Of a stretch of 64,000 bases of DNA, positions 11,894 to 21,095 are shown piece by piece. Origin of the DNA: Azohydromonas australica DSM 1124. GTDB lineage: Bacteria; Pseudomonadota; Gammaproteobacteria; Burkholderiales; Burkholderiaceae_C. The notes under the pieces were generated by a model. The model saw only the letters and a list, made by a program, of their open reading frames with translations, was not told where the DNA came from and did no database searches. Each line of letters starts with the position of its first letter. Within the stretch, counting starts at the first letter, position 1. Where the stretch lies: contig NZ_AUMO01000032.1 of the NCBI RefSeq assembly GCF_000430725.1, positions 124,001-188,000 of the forward strand, given 5' to 3'. Made by a program: the position numbers and the translations under genes.

Positions 11894-12436
11894 ATGAAGC
11901 CCGACGCCCCCGCCGACGCGCCGCTGCCCTCGGCGGCCCTGATCGACGAAGCCCCCGAGGAAGTGAAAGTCAAGGTGCCGCTGGCGCTGGAGGACTGGCT
12001 GGCCGTGCTGTGCATGGGTGCGCTGTGCCTGATCACCTTCGCCAACGTGCTGGTGCGCTACTTCACCGACCAGTCGCTGGCGTGGACGGAGGAGATCTCC
12101 GTCTTCCTGCTCATCGTCGTGACGCTGGCCGGCGGCTGCGCCGCCATGGCGCGCGACCGCCACATCAAGATCGAGTACTTCAGCGAGAGCGGCTCGCCTG
12201 AGCGCCGCCGGCGCCTGGCGCGCATCGGCGCGCTGTGCTCGACGCTGTTCTTCCTGGTGCTCGCGGGCCTGAGCGTGCGCCTGGTGTGGGACGAGTACCG
12301 CTTCGAGGAGACGACGCCCGGCATCGGGCTGCCCAAGTGGTGGTACTCGATCTGGCTGCCGGTGCTGTCCCTGGCCATCGCGCTGCGCGCCTTCGGCCTG
12401 TTCCTGCGCAACGCACGCAAGGGAGGCGCGCAATGA
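11894..12436 (+). CDS. TRAP transporter small permease (DctQ family)
   Basis: A 180-residue membrane subunit of a tripartite ATP-independent periplasmic transporter. Four hydrophobic helices are visible, with the DctQ-family pattern around ALCLITFANVLVRYFTD, WTEEISVFLLIVVTLAGG and ARDRHIKIEY. An acidic, Ala/Pro-rich N-terminal tail of about 35 residues precedes the first helix. The ATG at 11894 is preferred; a GTG lies two codons upstream. Its stop overlaps the large permease start by 4 bp. Confidence 0.9.
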   Translation: MKPDAPADAPLPSAALIDEAPEEVKVKVPLALEDWLAVLCMGALCLITFANVLVRYFTDQSLAWTEEISVFLLIVVTLAGGCAAMARDRHIKIEYFSESGSPERRRRLARIGALCSTLFFLVLAGLSVRLVWDEYRFEETTPGIGLPKWWYSIWLPVLSLAIALRAFGLFLRNARKGGAQ

Positions 12437-13731
12437 TCGCCGCGCTGCTGTTCGCGCTCTTCATCGTGCTGATGCTGCTGGGCGTGCCCATCGGCGTGGC
12501 GCTGGCCATCGGCGGCGGCGTCGCCATCGCGCTGGCCAACACCACGACCCAGTTCTTCGGACTGCTGGCGCTGCCGCAGAACTTCTACGCCGGCCTGGCC
12601 AAGTACCCGCTGCTGGCGATCCCGATGTTCGTGCTGGTGGGCTCCATCTTCGACCGCTCCGGCGTGGCGCAGCGGCTGGTGAACTTCGCCATCGCCATCG
12701 TCGGGCGCGGGCCGGGAATGCTGCCGCTGGTGGCGATTGCCGTGGCGATGTTCCTGGGCGGCATCTCGGGCTCGGGCCCGGCCACGGCCGCGGCGGTGGG
12801 CAGCGTGATGATCGCGGCCATGGCGCGCGCGGGCTACCCGGGCGCGTACTCCGCCAGCGTGGTCGGCGCGGCGGCGGCCACGGACATCCTCATCCCGCCC
12901 TCGGTGGCCTTCATCGTCTACTCGGTGATGGTGCCCGGCGCCTCGGTGCCGGCGCTCTTCGCCGCCGGCATGGTGCCGGGCGTGCTCGCCGGGCTGGCGC
13001 TCATCATCCCGGCGGTCTGGCTGGCGCGGCGCCACGGCATGGGCGCGGCGGAGGCCAGGCTGCCGCGGCCGGCGTTCTGGCCGGCGCTCAAGCAGGCGTC
13101 CTGGGGGCTGGCCGCGCCGGTGCTGATCCTGGGCGGCATGCGCGCGGGCTGGTTCACGCCCACCGAGGCCGCCGTGGTCGCGGTGTTCTACGGGCTGTTC
13201 GTGGGCATGGCGGTGCACCGCACCATCGGCCTGCGCGACCTGTTTCCCATCCTGCGCGAGGCGGCCGAGACCTCGGCCGTGATCATGATGGTGGTGGCGC
13301 TGGCCGGGATCTTCGCCTACGCGCTCTCCACGCTCTCCGTCATCGACCCGATCACGCAGGCCATCGTCCACTCCGGCCTGGGCGAGTGGGGCGTGATGGC
13401 GCTGGTGGTGCTGGTGCTGATCGTGGCGGGCATGTTCCTCGACGGCATCTCCATCTTCCTGATCTTCGTGCCGCTGCTGCTGCCGCTGGTGCAGGCCTTC
13501 CGCTGGGACCCGGTGTGGTTCGGCGTGATCCTGACGCTGCTGGTGGCGCTGGGCCAGTTCACGCCGCCAATGGCGGTGAACCTGATGGTGTCCTGCCGCA
13601 TCGCGGGCGTGCGCATGGAGTCCACGATTCCCTGGGTGCTGTGGCTGCTGCTGGCCATGGGCCTGGCGATGCTCGCGGTGATCGTCTTCCCGCCGCTGGC
13701 GCTGTGGCTGCCGCAGCGCCTGGGCTACTGA
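12433..13731 (+). CDS. TRAP transporter large permease (DctM family)
   Basis: A 432-residue inner-membrane subunit with about twelve hydrophobic helices that carries out Na+-coupled substrate transport. Family signatures include GVPIGVALAIGGG near the start, FLGGISGSGPATAAAVGSVM near residue 113, DILIPPSVAFIVYSVM near residue 153 and FTPPMAVNLMVSCRIAGV near residue 376. It overlaps the small permease (ATGA) and is followed 48 bp later by the binding protein, which gives the order Q-M-P. Confidence 0.95.
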   Translation: MIAALLFALFIVLMLLGVPIGVALAIGGGVAIALANTTTQFFGLLALPQNFYAGLAKYPLLAIPMFVLVGSIFDRSGVAQRLVNFAIAIVGRGPGMLPLVAIAVAMFLGGISGSGPATAAAVGSVMIAAMARAGYPGAYSASVVGAAAATDILIPPSVAFIVYSVMVPGASVPALFAAGMVPGVLAGLALIIPAVWLARRHGMGAAEARLPRPAFWPALKQASWGLAAPVLILGGMRAGWFTPTEAAVVAVFYGLFVGMAVHRTIGLRDLFPILREAAETSAVIMMVVALAGIFAYALSTLSVIDPITQAIVHSGLGEWGVMALVVLVLIVAGMFLDGISIFLIFVPLLLPLVQAFRWDPVWFGVILTLLVALGQFTPPMAVNLMVSCRIAGVRMESTIPWVLWLLLAMGLAMLAVIVFPPLALWLPQRLGY

Positions 13732-13779
13732 AGAAGCCCGCTTTCCTGTCCAAGAACCCCTCCACGGAGACTGCACGAG

Positions 13780-14820
13780 ATGAAACGCCGCAACCTGTTC
13801 GCCGCCGCCGCCACCGCGCTGGCCACCGTCCTGTCGCTGGGCAGCGCCCACGCCCAGGTGCCTGCCAACTACAAGCCCGAATACAAGATGTCGCTGGTGC
13901 TGGGCACGGCCTTCCCGTGGGGCAAGGGCGGCGAGATCTGGGCCGACCTGGTCAAGCAGCGCACCAGCGGGCGCATCAACATAAAGCTCTACCCCGGCGT
14001 GTCGCTGGTGCAGGGCGACCAGACGCGCGAGCTCACCGCCATCCGCCAGGGCGTGATCGACATGGCCATCGGCTCGACCATCAACTGGTCGCCGCAGGTC
14101 AAGGAGCTCAACCTGTTCTCGCTGCCCTTCCTGATGCCGGACTACGCCGCCATCGACGCCATCACCCAGGGCGAGCCGGGCAAGGACATCTTCAAGACGC
14201 TGGAAAAGGGCGGCGTGGTGCCGCTGGCCTGGGGCGAGAACGGCTTCCGCGAGCTGAGCAACTCCAAGCGCGACATCCGCAAGCCCGAGGACCTCAAGGG
14301 CCTGAAGCTGCGCGTGGTGGGCTCGCCGCTGTTCATCGACACCTTCACCGCGCTGGGCGCCAACCCCACGCAGATGAGCTGGGCCGACGCGCAGCCCGCG
14401 CTGGCCAGCGGCGCGGTGGACGGGCAGGAGAACCCGCTGTCCATCTACACCGCCGCCAAGCTGCACACCGTGGCGCAGAAGCACCTGACGGTCTGGGGCT
14501 ACATGGCCGATCCGCTGATCTTCGTGGTCAACCGCGACGTGTGGGAGAGCTGGACCCCGGCCGACCGCGACATCGTGCGCCAGGCCGCGGTGGACGCGGG
14601 CAAGCAGCAGATCGAGATCGCGCGCAAGGGCCTGACCGAGGCCGAGGCGCCGGTGCTCAAGGACATCGCCGCCAACGGCGTGAGCGTGGTGAAGCTGTCG
14701 GCCGCCGAGCGCGAGGCCTTCGCCAAGGCCACGCGCCCGGTCTACGACAAGTGGAAGAAGACCGTGGGCGAGCCCTTGGTGGCCAAGGCCGAGGCGGCCG
14801 TGGCGGCGCGCAAGAAGTAA
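13780..14820 (+). CDS. TRAP transporter solute-binding protein (DctP family)
   Basis: A 346-residue periplasmic binding protein with a signal peptide of about 25 residues ending ALATVLSLGSAHA. The mature part has the DctP pattern: QGVIDMAIGSTINWSPQVKELNLFSLPFLM, then ENGFRELSNSKR and EDLKGLKLRVVGSPLF. The last stretch contains the conserved Arg that clamps a substrate carboxylate, so an organic acid is the likely ligand. Exactly which acid is unknown. The gene ends the TRAP operon before a strong terminator. Confidence 0.93.
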   Translation: MKRRNLFAAAATALATVLSLGSAHAQVPANYKPEYKMSLVLGTAFPWGKGGEIWADLVKQRTSGRINIKLYPGVSLVQGDQTRELTAIRQGVIDMAIGSTINWSPQVKELNLFSLPFLMPDYAAIDAITQGEPGKDIFKTLEKGGVVPLAWGENGFRELSNSKRDIRKPEDLKGLKLRVVGSPLFIDTFTALGANPTQMSWADAQPALASGAVDGQENPLSIYTAAKLHTVAQKHLTVWGYMADPLIFVVNRDVWESWTPADRDIVRQAAVDAGKQQIEIARKGLTEAEAPVLKDIAANGVSVVKLSAAEREAFAKATRPVYDKWKKTVGEPLVAKAEAAVAARKK

Positions 14821-14840
14821 GGCGCCGCACCCCAGGAAAA

Positions 14841-14867
14841 GGCGCTGCCGCGGCAGCGCCTTTTTTT
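14841..14867 (+). terminator. Rho-independent terminator of the TRAP operon
   Basis: GGCGCTGCCG/CGGCAGCGCC is a perfect 20-base palindrome followed by seven T. It lies 20 bp after the binding-protein stop and only 4 bp before the convergent amgK gene. Confidence 0.92.
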
Positions 14868-14871
14868 CAGC

Positions 14872-15924
14872 TCAGAACGTGTACCCCGCCTCCACCGCCG
14901 CGCCGGACAGCGGCTCCAGCAGCGGCAGCAGCGGCTGCAGCTGGCGGTAGCGCAGCGCGACCTTGGTGGCGTAGGCGAAGAAGCGCGGCAGGTCCTGCAC
15001 GTAGCGGTCCTTGCCGTCCCGGTGCTTGAGGCGGCAGAAGATGCCCAGCACCTTGAGGTGGCGTTGCAGGCCCATGTACTCCAGCGCGCGCCAGAACTCG
15101 CCGAAGTCCTCCTTGAGGCCGCCGTCCAGCGGCACGCCGGCCTCGCGCGCGGCCTGCCAGTAGCGCACCGCCCAGTCGATCTCGCGCTCCTCGTCCCAGG
15201 AGATGAAGGCGTCGCGCAGCAGCGAGGCGATGTCGTAGGTCACGGGGCCGCGCACGGCGTCCTGGAAGTCCAGGATGCCCGGGCCCTGCTGCCCCACCAT
15301 GAGGTTGCGCGGCATCCAGTCACGATGCACCGCCACGCGCGGCTGCGCCAGCGCGCTGGCCGTCAGCAGCGCGGCGATGCGGTTCCAGTGCTCCTGCTGC
15401 GACTCGGTCCAGGTGACGCCGAACTCGCGCTGCACGCACCACTCGGGGAACAGCGCCAGCTCGCGCTGCAGCAGCGCGCCGTCGTAGTTGGGCAGCGTGG
15501 CGGGGTCGATGCGCACCTGCCACTGCACCAGCGCGGCGATGGCCTGGCGCATGAGCGCGTCGGCCTGCGCGGCGTCGGCCTGGCGCAGCGCGTCCAGGAA
15601 CAGCTGCTGGCCCAGGTCGGACAGCAGCAGGAAGCCGTGGGTCTCGTCCACGGCCAGCAGCTCCGGGCCGTTCAGGGCGGCGCCCTGGATCAGCTGGGCG
15701 ACGTGCACGAAGGGCCGCACGTCCTCCTGGGGCGGGGGCGCGTCCATGACGATGCGCGAGGCGCCGTCGGCGCCGTCGATGCGGAAGTAGCGGCGGAAGC
15801 TCGCGTCGGCCGAGGCCGGGCGCAGGGTGTGCAGCTGCAGCCCGTGCTGCGCCGCCAGCGGCGCGAGCCAGGCATTGAAGGCCTGCGCGCGCGCAGGATC
15901 GGTCCAGGTGATGGTGGTGCTCAT
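14872..15924 (-). CDS. amgK: N-acetylmuramate/N-acetylglucosamine kinase (aminoglycoside phosphotransferase fold)
   Basis: A 350-residue kinase of the APH fold that resembles AmgK, which phosphorylates MurNAc or GlcNAc at the anomeric position during cell-wall recycling. Key motifs are ASFRRYFR near residue 48, VHRDWMPRNLMV (Brenner motif with catalytic Asp) and GILDFQDAVRGPVTYDIASLLRD (metal-binding Asp). The position divergent from lptD matches the Pseudomonas amgK-murU arrangement, but no murU follows here. The ATG at 15924 is chosen because the longer open frame upstream is non-coding. Confidence 0.88.
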   Translation of the reverse strand: MSTTITWTDPARAQAFNAWLAPLAAQHGLQLHTLRPASADASFRRYFRIDGADGASRIVMDAPPPQEDVRPFVHVAQLIQGAALNGPELLAVDETHGFLLLSDLGQQLFLDALRQADAAQADALMRQAIAALVQWQVRIDPATLPNYDGALLQRELALFPEWCVQREFGVTWTESQQEHWNRIAALLTASALAQPRVAVHRDWMPRNLMVGQQGPGILDFQDAVRGPVTYDIASLLRDAFISWDEEREIDWAVRYWQAAREAGVPLDGGLKEDFGEFWRALEYMGLQRHLKVLGIFCRLKHRDGKDRYVQDLPRFFAYATKVALRYRQLQPLLPLLEPLSGAAVEAGYTF

Positions 15925-15960
15925 GGGGGACAGGGCCAGGCGCGGCGGCGCCGCGGGCAG

Positions 15961-15982
15961 TGAGGGTCCGGACAGACCCTCA
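15961..15982. repeat. Perfect 8-bp inverted repeat in the amgK/lptD divergent region
   Basis: TGAGGGTC and GACCCTCA flank a 6-base loop. The right arm runs into an ATG (15982) that starts a short frame beginning MDNRP. The hairpin could be an operator shared by the divergent genes, or could affect translation of lptD. Confidence 0.6.
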
Positions 15983-16072
15983 TGGATAATCGCCCCGATT
16001 TTACGAACCGCACCCGGCGCCCTTCCTGACGCCGGCCCGGCCGCCGCCCGGCCCGACAGCCTCCTTGCCGCC

Positions 16073-18637
16073 TTGCGCCTGCCTGCCCACGCCCGCCCGT
16101 CCGCCCCATCCCTGACGCTGCCGCGCCCGCGTGCCGAGCGGCTGCTGGCGCTGGCCCTGCTGGCCGGGCTGCCGCTGGGCGCCGCGGCGCAGGTGCTGCT
16201 GCCCGAGGAAAGCGCGCCGCCGCCCATGGAGGTCCAGCCTGCCGGGCCGGGGGCGATGCCCGCTGCTCCGGCCGCCCCGGTTGTGCCGGCGGCGTCGGCC
16301 GCGGCCGGCGTTCCGGCCGCAGCGACGCCCGCTTCCGCCCGGGGCTCGGCCCCGGCGCTGGTCGCGCCCCCATCCGCCGGCCCTCGGCGTGCGCAGATCG
16401 GTCCCGAAGGCGGCCCGGTGGAGGTGCAGGCCGACCGCATCGGCGGGCGCCCGGACGTGGAGATGGAGGCGCAGGGCAACGTCGAGCTGCAGCAGGGCAA
16501 CCTGCACGTGTGGGCGGACCAGGTCAACTTCCGCCAGGACCAGCAGCTGCTCAAGGCCCGCGGCAACCTGCGGGTGGAGCAGGACGGCAACCGCTTCAAG
16601 GGCCAGGAGCTGCAGCTGCAGCTCGACACCCGCGAGGGCTTCGTGCTGGAGCCCGAGTACTTCCTGGCCCTGACGCAGGCCGGCGGGCAGGCCGAGCGCA
16701 TCGACCTCCTGGGCCCCAACCGCGCGCGCATCGTCCAGGGCACCTACACCAGCTGCACGCCCGAGGGCGGCGGCGCGCCGGCGTGGCTGCTGTCGGCCGA
16801 CGAGGTGGAGCTGAACGTGGACGCCAACGAGGGCATCGCCCGCGGCGGCGTGCTGCGCTTCCTGGACGTGCCGATCCTGGCCGCGCCGCGGCTGAGCTTT
16901 CCGCTGTCGAGCGAGCGCAAGTCGGGCTGGCTGCCGCCCACCATCAACATCGACAACCGCAGCGGCCTGGACGTGGCGGTGCCCTACTACTGGAACATCG
17001 CCCCCAACCGCGACGCCACCTTCACGCCCACGCTGTCCACGCGCCGCGGCCCGGGCATCAACAGCGAGTTCCGCTACATGGAGCCGGCCTACCAGGGGCG
17101 GCTGAACTTCAACCTGCTGCCCAACGACCAGGTGGCCGACCGCGAGCGCTGGGCGCTGGGCTTCGACCACAACGGCAGCGGCGCGGGCTTCGGCTACCGG
17201 CTCGAAGGCGTGCGGGTGTCGGACGACAACTACTGGAAGGACTTCTCCCGCGGCTCGATCTCGCTGCTGTCCGCGCGCACCGGCGCCACCCTGACGCCGC
17301 GGCTGCTGCCGGTGGACCTCAACGCCGACCGCAACCTGGGCAGCTTCGGGCTGCCCGGCGGCCAGTGGACCGGCTACGCCCGCGCGCTGAGCTGGCAGGT
17401 GCTGCAGGACACGGATCCGCTGGGCCGGATCCTTCCGCCCTACGAGCGGCTGCCGCAGATCGGCGTGCGGGGCGGCAGCCCGCTGGCCGGCGGGCTGCGG
17501 ATGGACCTGCAGACCGAGTTCAACCGCTTCAGCGCCGCCCCCACGGCCGCCGCCGGCACCATCACCGGCTCGCGCTGGCACGCACTGGGCTCGCTCAGCC
17601 GTCCCTTCAGCGCGACCTGGGGCTGGTTCACGCCCAAGTTCTCCTTCAACGCGGCGAGCTACGCCACCGACCAGGCGATGAGCGACGGGCGCACCAGCGC
17701 CGCGCGCGTGATTCCCACCTTCAGCGCCGACGCCGGGCTGGTGTTCGAGCGCGCCTCCATGCTGCTGGGACGCAACCTGCGCCAGACGCTGGAGCCGCGG
17801 CTGCTGTACGTGTACACGCCCTACCGCGACCAGGGCGCGCTGCCGCTGTTCGACACGGCGGGCAAGGACTTCAACATCACCTCGCTCTACAGCGAGAACG
17901 CGTTCTCGGGCGTGGACCGGGTCAACGACGCCAACCAGATCACCGCCGGCGTCACCACGCGCTTCCTGGACGAGGCTGGCGGCCAGGAGCTCGCGCGCTT
18001 CGGCGTGGCGCAGCGCGTGCAGTTCTCCGACCAGCAGCTCACGCCCGAAGGCGTGCCCATCACGCAGCGGCTGTCGGACCTGCTGCTGCTGGGCTCGTCA
18101 TGGCTGACGCCGCTGTGGGCCGTGGACGGCTCGCTGCAATACAACCACTCGACGCGGCGCGTGTCGCGCTCGGTGCTGGGCGCGCGCTACTCGCCCGGGC
18201 CCTACCGCACGCTGAGCCTGCGCTACCGCTTCACGCGCGACTTCAGCGAGCAGCTGGAGGCGGGCTGGCAGTGGCCGGTGTACGGGCGCGCACCGGGCGC
18301 GCTGATCCAGGGCGGCGGTGGCAGCGGCAACGGCAGCTGCGGCGGCGGCAGCCTCTTCAGCGTCGGTCGCGTGCTCTACAGCATGCGCGACAGCCGCATC
18401 ACCGATTCCATCGCCGGCTTCGAGTACGACGCGGGCTGCTGGATTGCCCGCGTGGTGGGCGAACGGTTGTCCACCGGCCGCACGGAAGCCACCACGCGGC
18501 TGCTGCTGCAACTGGAGCTGGTTGGTCTTTCGCGGCTGGGCAGCAACCCGCTGCAGGTCCTCAGGGACAATATCCCGGGCTACCGGCTGCTGCGCGAGGA
18601 CGTCGCGCCGCTGCCGCCGCCCGCTTCGTATGAGTGA
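16073..18637 (+). CDS. lptD: LPS-assembly protein LptD
   Basis: The outer-membrane barrel that inserts lipopolysaccharide with LptE. An N-terminal OstA/LptA-like beta-jellyroll (VEVQADRIGGRPDVEMEAQG and following repeats) leads into a long barrel domain (ERKSGWLPPTINIDNRSGLD). Disulfide-type cysteines occur in GTYTSC, in a Gly-rich loop (GNGSCGGGS) and in DAGCWIARV. A hydrophobic export segment ERLLALALLAGLPLGAAAQ is present, but no ATG lies near it in frame. The start given is a TTG at 16073. Alternatives are an ATG at 15923, or an ATG at 15982 in another frame, which would imply a frameshift. It overlaps surA by 8 bp. Confidence 0.9.
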   Translation: MRLPAHARPSAPSLTLPRPRAERLLALALLAGLPLGAAAQVLLPEESAPPPMEVQPAGPGAMPAAPAAPVVPAASAAAGVPAAATPASARGSAPALVAPPSAGPRRAQIGPEGGPVEVQADRIGGRPDVEMEAQGNVELQQGNLHVWADQVNFRQDQQLLKARGNLRVEQDGNRFKGQELQLQLDTREGFVLEPEYFLALTQAGGQAERIDLLGPNRARIVQGTYTSCTPEGGGAPAWLLSADEVELNVDANEGIARGGVLRFLDVPILAAPRLSFPLSSERKSGWLPPTINIDNRSGLDVAVPYYWNIAPNRDATFTPTLSTRRGPGINSEFRYMEPAYQGRLNFNLLPNDQVADRERWALGFDHNGSGAGFGYRLEGVRVSDDNYWKDFSRGSISLLSARTGATLTPRLLPVDLNADRNLGSFGLPGGQWTGYARALSWQVLQDTDPLGRILPPYERLPQIGVRGGSPLAGGLRMDLQTEFNRFSAAPTAAAGTITGSRWHALGSLSRPFSATWGWFTPKFSFNAASYATDQAMSDGRTSAARVIPTFSADAGLVFERASMLLGRNLRQTLEPRLLYVYTPYRDQGALPLFDTAGKDFNITSLYSENAFSGVDRVNDANQITAGVTTRFLDEAGGQELARFGVAQRVQFSDQQLTPEGVPITQRLSDLLLLGSSWLTPLWAVDGSLQYNHSTRRVSRSVLGARYSPGPYRTLSLRYRFTRDFSEQLEAGWQWPVYGRAPGALIQGGGGSGNGSCGGGSLFSVGRVLYSMRDSRITDSIAGFEYDAGCWIARVVGERLSTGRTEATTRLLLQLELVGLSRLGSNPLQVLRDNIPGYRLLREDVAPLPPPASYE

Positions 18638-20036
18638 TTTGCCGTTGCGCGGCCCACGGCTGCGCCTTTCCAGGCCCGGTCGCGGCCGCCCCCAAGCCAT
18701 CGTGAGTGACCCCTTGTTTCGCAAGCCCAAGACCCTCGTGCTCGGCTGGCTGCTGGCGGCGTGCGCGCTGCAGGCGCCGGTGCCGTCCGCCCTCGCCGCC
18801 GCCAGCGCACCGCGCACCGCGGACTTCATCGTGGCCGTCGTCAACCAGGAGCTGGTGACGGCGGTGGAGATCGAGCAGCGCCTGGCGCGCATCCGCGCCG
18901 AGGCCGCGCGCGCCGGTCAGCGGCTGCCGCCGGAGGACCAGCTGCGCCAGCAGGTGCTGGAGGCGCTCATCGACGAGCGCGTGATCCTGAGCTATGCCCG
19001 CGACAACGGCGCGCGCGTGGACGACGCCGAGCTGGACCGTGCCGTGAACAGCGTCGCGGCGCAGAACCAGATCACGCCGGCGCAGCTGCGTGACCGGCTG
19101 CGCCAGGACGGCATCGACATGCAGCGCTTCCGCGCCAACCTGCGCGACCAGATCATGATCGAGCGGGTGCGCGAGCGTGAGCTGCAGCAGCGCATCCGCA
19201 TCAGCGACGCCGACATCGACGCCTTCATCGAGAAGCAGCGCCGCGAGATGGGCGGCCAGAGCGAATACAACATCGCGCAGATCCTGGTGCCGGTGTCCGA
19301 TGGCGCGCCGGCGGCCGAGGTCGAGCGGCTGCGCGCGCAGGCCGAGCAGGCGCTGCAGCGCGTGCTGGGCGGCGAGGACTTCGCCGCCGTGGCGCGCCAG
19401 GTGTCGCAGGACGACAACCGCGAGCGCGGCGGCGAGATCGGCATGCGGCCCGCGCAGCGGCTGCCCGACGTGTTCGTGGAGCGGGTGCGCGGCCTGCAGC
19501 CCGGGCAGGTGGCGCCGCAGCTGCTGCGCACCGGCGCGGGCTTCCACGTGCTCAAGCTGCAGGACAAGCGCGACAGCGCCACGCTGCGCGTGACGCAGAC
19601 CCACGCGCGCCACATCCTGCTGCGCCCCTCGGCCCAGCTGTCGGCGGACGTGGCCAAGCAGCGGCTGGCCGAGTACCGGCGCCAGATCGAGAGCGGCAAG
19701 GCGCGCTTCGAGGACGTGGCGCGCGCGCAGTCGCAGGACGGCAGCGCCGCGCAGGGCGGCGACCTGGGCTGGACTTCGCCGGGCTCCTTCGTGCCCGAGT
19801 TCGAACAGGCCATGAACGCGCTGCAACCGATGGGGCTGTCGGAGCCGGTGGTCTCGCGCTTCGGCGTGCACCTGATCCAGGTGCTGGAGCGACGCGAGGT
19901 GGCGGTGGAGCCCAAGCAGCTGCGCGAGCTCGCGCGTGACGCGCTGCGCGAGCAGCGCTTCGACCAGGCGTATGCCGACTGGGTCCGCGAGCTGCGCTCG
20001 CGCGCCTACGTCGAGATGCGCGAGAACCCCCGCTGA
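18630..20036 (+). CDS. surA: Periplasmic chaperone / peptidyl-prolyl isomerase SurA
   Basis: A 468-residue periplasmic chaperone that escorts outer-membrane proteins such as LptD to the BAM complex. A hydrophobic export segment ([14 protein letters not shown]) is followed by the SurA N-terminal chaperone domain ([20 protein letters not shown]) and two PpiC parvulin domains (about residues 212-310, from [10 protein letters not shown]; and from about 325, from [11 protein letters not shown]). The ATG at 18630 overlaps lptD; a GTG at 18702 would give a shorter, more ordinary signal peptide. rsmA starts 2 bp after the stop. Confidence 0.93.
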   Translation: MSDLPLRGPRLRLSRPGRGRPQAIVSDPLFRKPKTLVLGWLLAACALQAPVPSALAAASAPRTADFIVAVVNQELVTAVEIEQRLARIRAEAARAGQRLPPEDQLRQQVLEALIDERVILSYARDNGARVDDAELDRAVNSVAAQNQITPAQLRDRLRQDGIDMQRFRANLRDQIMIERVRERELQQRIRISDADIDAFIEKQRREMGGQSEYNIAQILVPVSDGAPAAEVERLRAQAEQALQRVLGGEDFAAVARQVSQDDNRERGGEIGMRPAQRLPDVFVERVRGLQPGQVAPQLLRTGAGFHVLKLQDKRDSATLRVTQTHARHILLRPSAQLSADVAKQRLAEYRRQIESGKARFEDVARAQSQDGSAAQGGDLGWTSPGSFVPEFEQAMNALQPMGLSEPVVSRFGVHLIQVLERREVAVEPKQLRELARDALREQRFDQAYADWVRELRSRAYVEMRENPR

Positions 20037-20038
20037 GC

Positions 20039-20818
20039 ATGGGACAGCACATCGCGCGCAAGCGCTTCGGGCAGCACTTCCTGTCCGACACGGCCGTCAT
20101 CGACGCCATCGTGCGCGCCATCGACCCGCGTCCGGGGCAGCCGCTGGTGGAGATCGGTCCCGGGCTGGGCGCCATGACCAATCCGCTGGTGGCGCGCTGC
20201 GGCGCGCTCACGGTGGTGGAACTCGACCGCGACCTCGCGGCGCGGCTGCGCCGGCGCCCGGAACTCACGGTGGTGGAGTCCGACGTGCTGCAGGTGGACT
20301 TCCGCGCCCTGGCCGCCGAGCGCGCCGCGCAGGGCCCGCTGCGCGTGGTGGGCAACCTGCCCTACAACATCTCCTCGCCGATCCTGTTCCACCTCCTGCC
20401 CGCGGCCGACGTGGTGCTGGACCAGCACTTCATGCTGCAGAAGGAAGTGGTGGACCGCATGGCCGCCGCGCCCGGCGGCAAGGACTACGGGCGGCTGTCG
20501 GTGATGCTGCAGTGGCGCTACCAGGTGGAGTCGCTGTTCGACGTGCCGCCCGAGGCCTTCGAGCCGCCGCCGCGGGTGGACTCCTCCATCGTGCGTATGG
20601 TGCCGTGGCCGAAGCCGGCGGCGCTGGACGCGGCGCTGCTGCAGGAACTCGTGGCCGTGGCCTTCTCGCAGCGCCGCAAGCTGCTGCGCAACACGCTGGG
20701 CCGCTGGCTGGAGCAGCGCGGCTTCAGCGGCGACTTCGACGTGCAGCGCCGCGCCGAGGAAGTGCCGGTGGACGAGTACGTCGCGCTGGCCGCGGCGCTG
20801 TCGCCGGCGACGGCCTGA
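20039..20818 (+). CDS. rsmA: 16S rRNA dimethyladenosine transferase RsmA (KsgA)
   Basis: A 259-residue methyltransferase that dimethylates two adjacent adenosines near the 3' end of 16S rRNA. Motifs are [12 protein letters not shown] at the N-terminus, [11 protein letters not shown] (SAM loop), VVELDRDLA, and the catalytic [12 protein letters not shown] at about residue 105. [15 protein letters not shown] is also family-typical. It follows surA by 2 bp; the pdxA gene often found between them in gammaproteobacteria is absent. Confidence 0.95.
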   Translation: MGQHIARKRFGQHFLSDTAVIDAIVRAIDPRPGQPLVEIGPGLGAMTNPLVARCGALTVVELDRDLAARLRRRPELTVVESDVLQVDFRALAAERAAQGPLRVVGNLPYNISSPILFHLLPAADVVLDQHFMLQKEVVDRMAAAPGGKDYGRLSVMLQWRYQVESLFDVPPEAFEPPPRVDSSIVRMVPWPKPAALDAALLQELVAVAFSQRRKLLRNTLGRWLEQRGFSGDFDVQRRAEEVPVDEYVALAAALSPATA

Positions 20819-20865
20819 ACCGGAGCCGCCTGGAGCGCGGGCCCGGAGCCCGGGCGCCCGAGCAT

Positions 20866-20893
20866 GAAAAAAGCGACCCGAGGGTCGCTTTTT
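20866..20893. terminator. Bidirectional intrinsic terminator after rsmA
   Basis: A run of A, then GCGACCC-GA-GGGTCGC and TTTTT. It can stop lptD-surA-rsmA transcripts on the plus strand and transcripts from the barnase/barstar side on the minus strand. Confidence 0.88.
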
Positions 20894-20928
20894 CTTTGGG
20901 CACCGGTGCCGAAGCGGAGTGCTTCAGC

Positions 20929-21048
20929 TCAGGCCGCGCTGCGCCACATCGCCGTGTCGAAGGCGCTGCACATGAGCGGCATGTTGGTACCGAAATTCGC
21001 CTGTTGCTGGGCCTTCGTGAGGGCCTTCGGCTTTTCCGTGGGGGCCAC
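20929..21048 (-). pseudogene. Short orphan frame, possible gene remnant
   Basis: A 39-codon frame (GTG start possible at 21048) ending KALTKAQQQANFGTNMPLMC then SAFDTAMWRSAA. Its composition looks protein-like, not random, but I do not recognise it. It lies between the barstar gene and the terminator on the same strand, directly behind a 16-bp perfect inverted repeat. It may be the 3' end of a disrupted gene or a genuine small protein. Confidence 0.3.
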
Positions 21049-21050
21049 CT

Positions 21051-21095
21051 CAGTAGCCCGCTCCCATGACCCGTTTTCTTGGGAGCGGGCTACTG
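21051..21095. repeat. 16-bp perfect inverted repeat overlapping the barstar stop codon
   Basis: CAGTAGCCCGCTCCCA (21051-21066) and its exact reverse complement (21080-21095) flank a 13-base loop. The barstar stop TAG (21090-21092) lies inside the right arm. There is no U-run on either side, so this is not a standard terminator. It may be a mobile-element end, a duplication scar or an mRNA-stabilising hairpin. Confidence 0.8.

Noticed and set aside
15925-16743. Minus-strand upstream extension of amgK
   Set aside because: The kinase fold starts at the ATG at 15924; the extension is antisense to lptD and has Ser/Pro/Arg-rich shadow composition.
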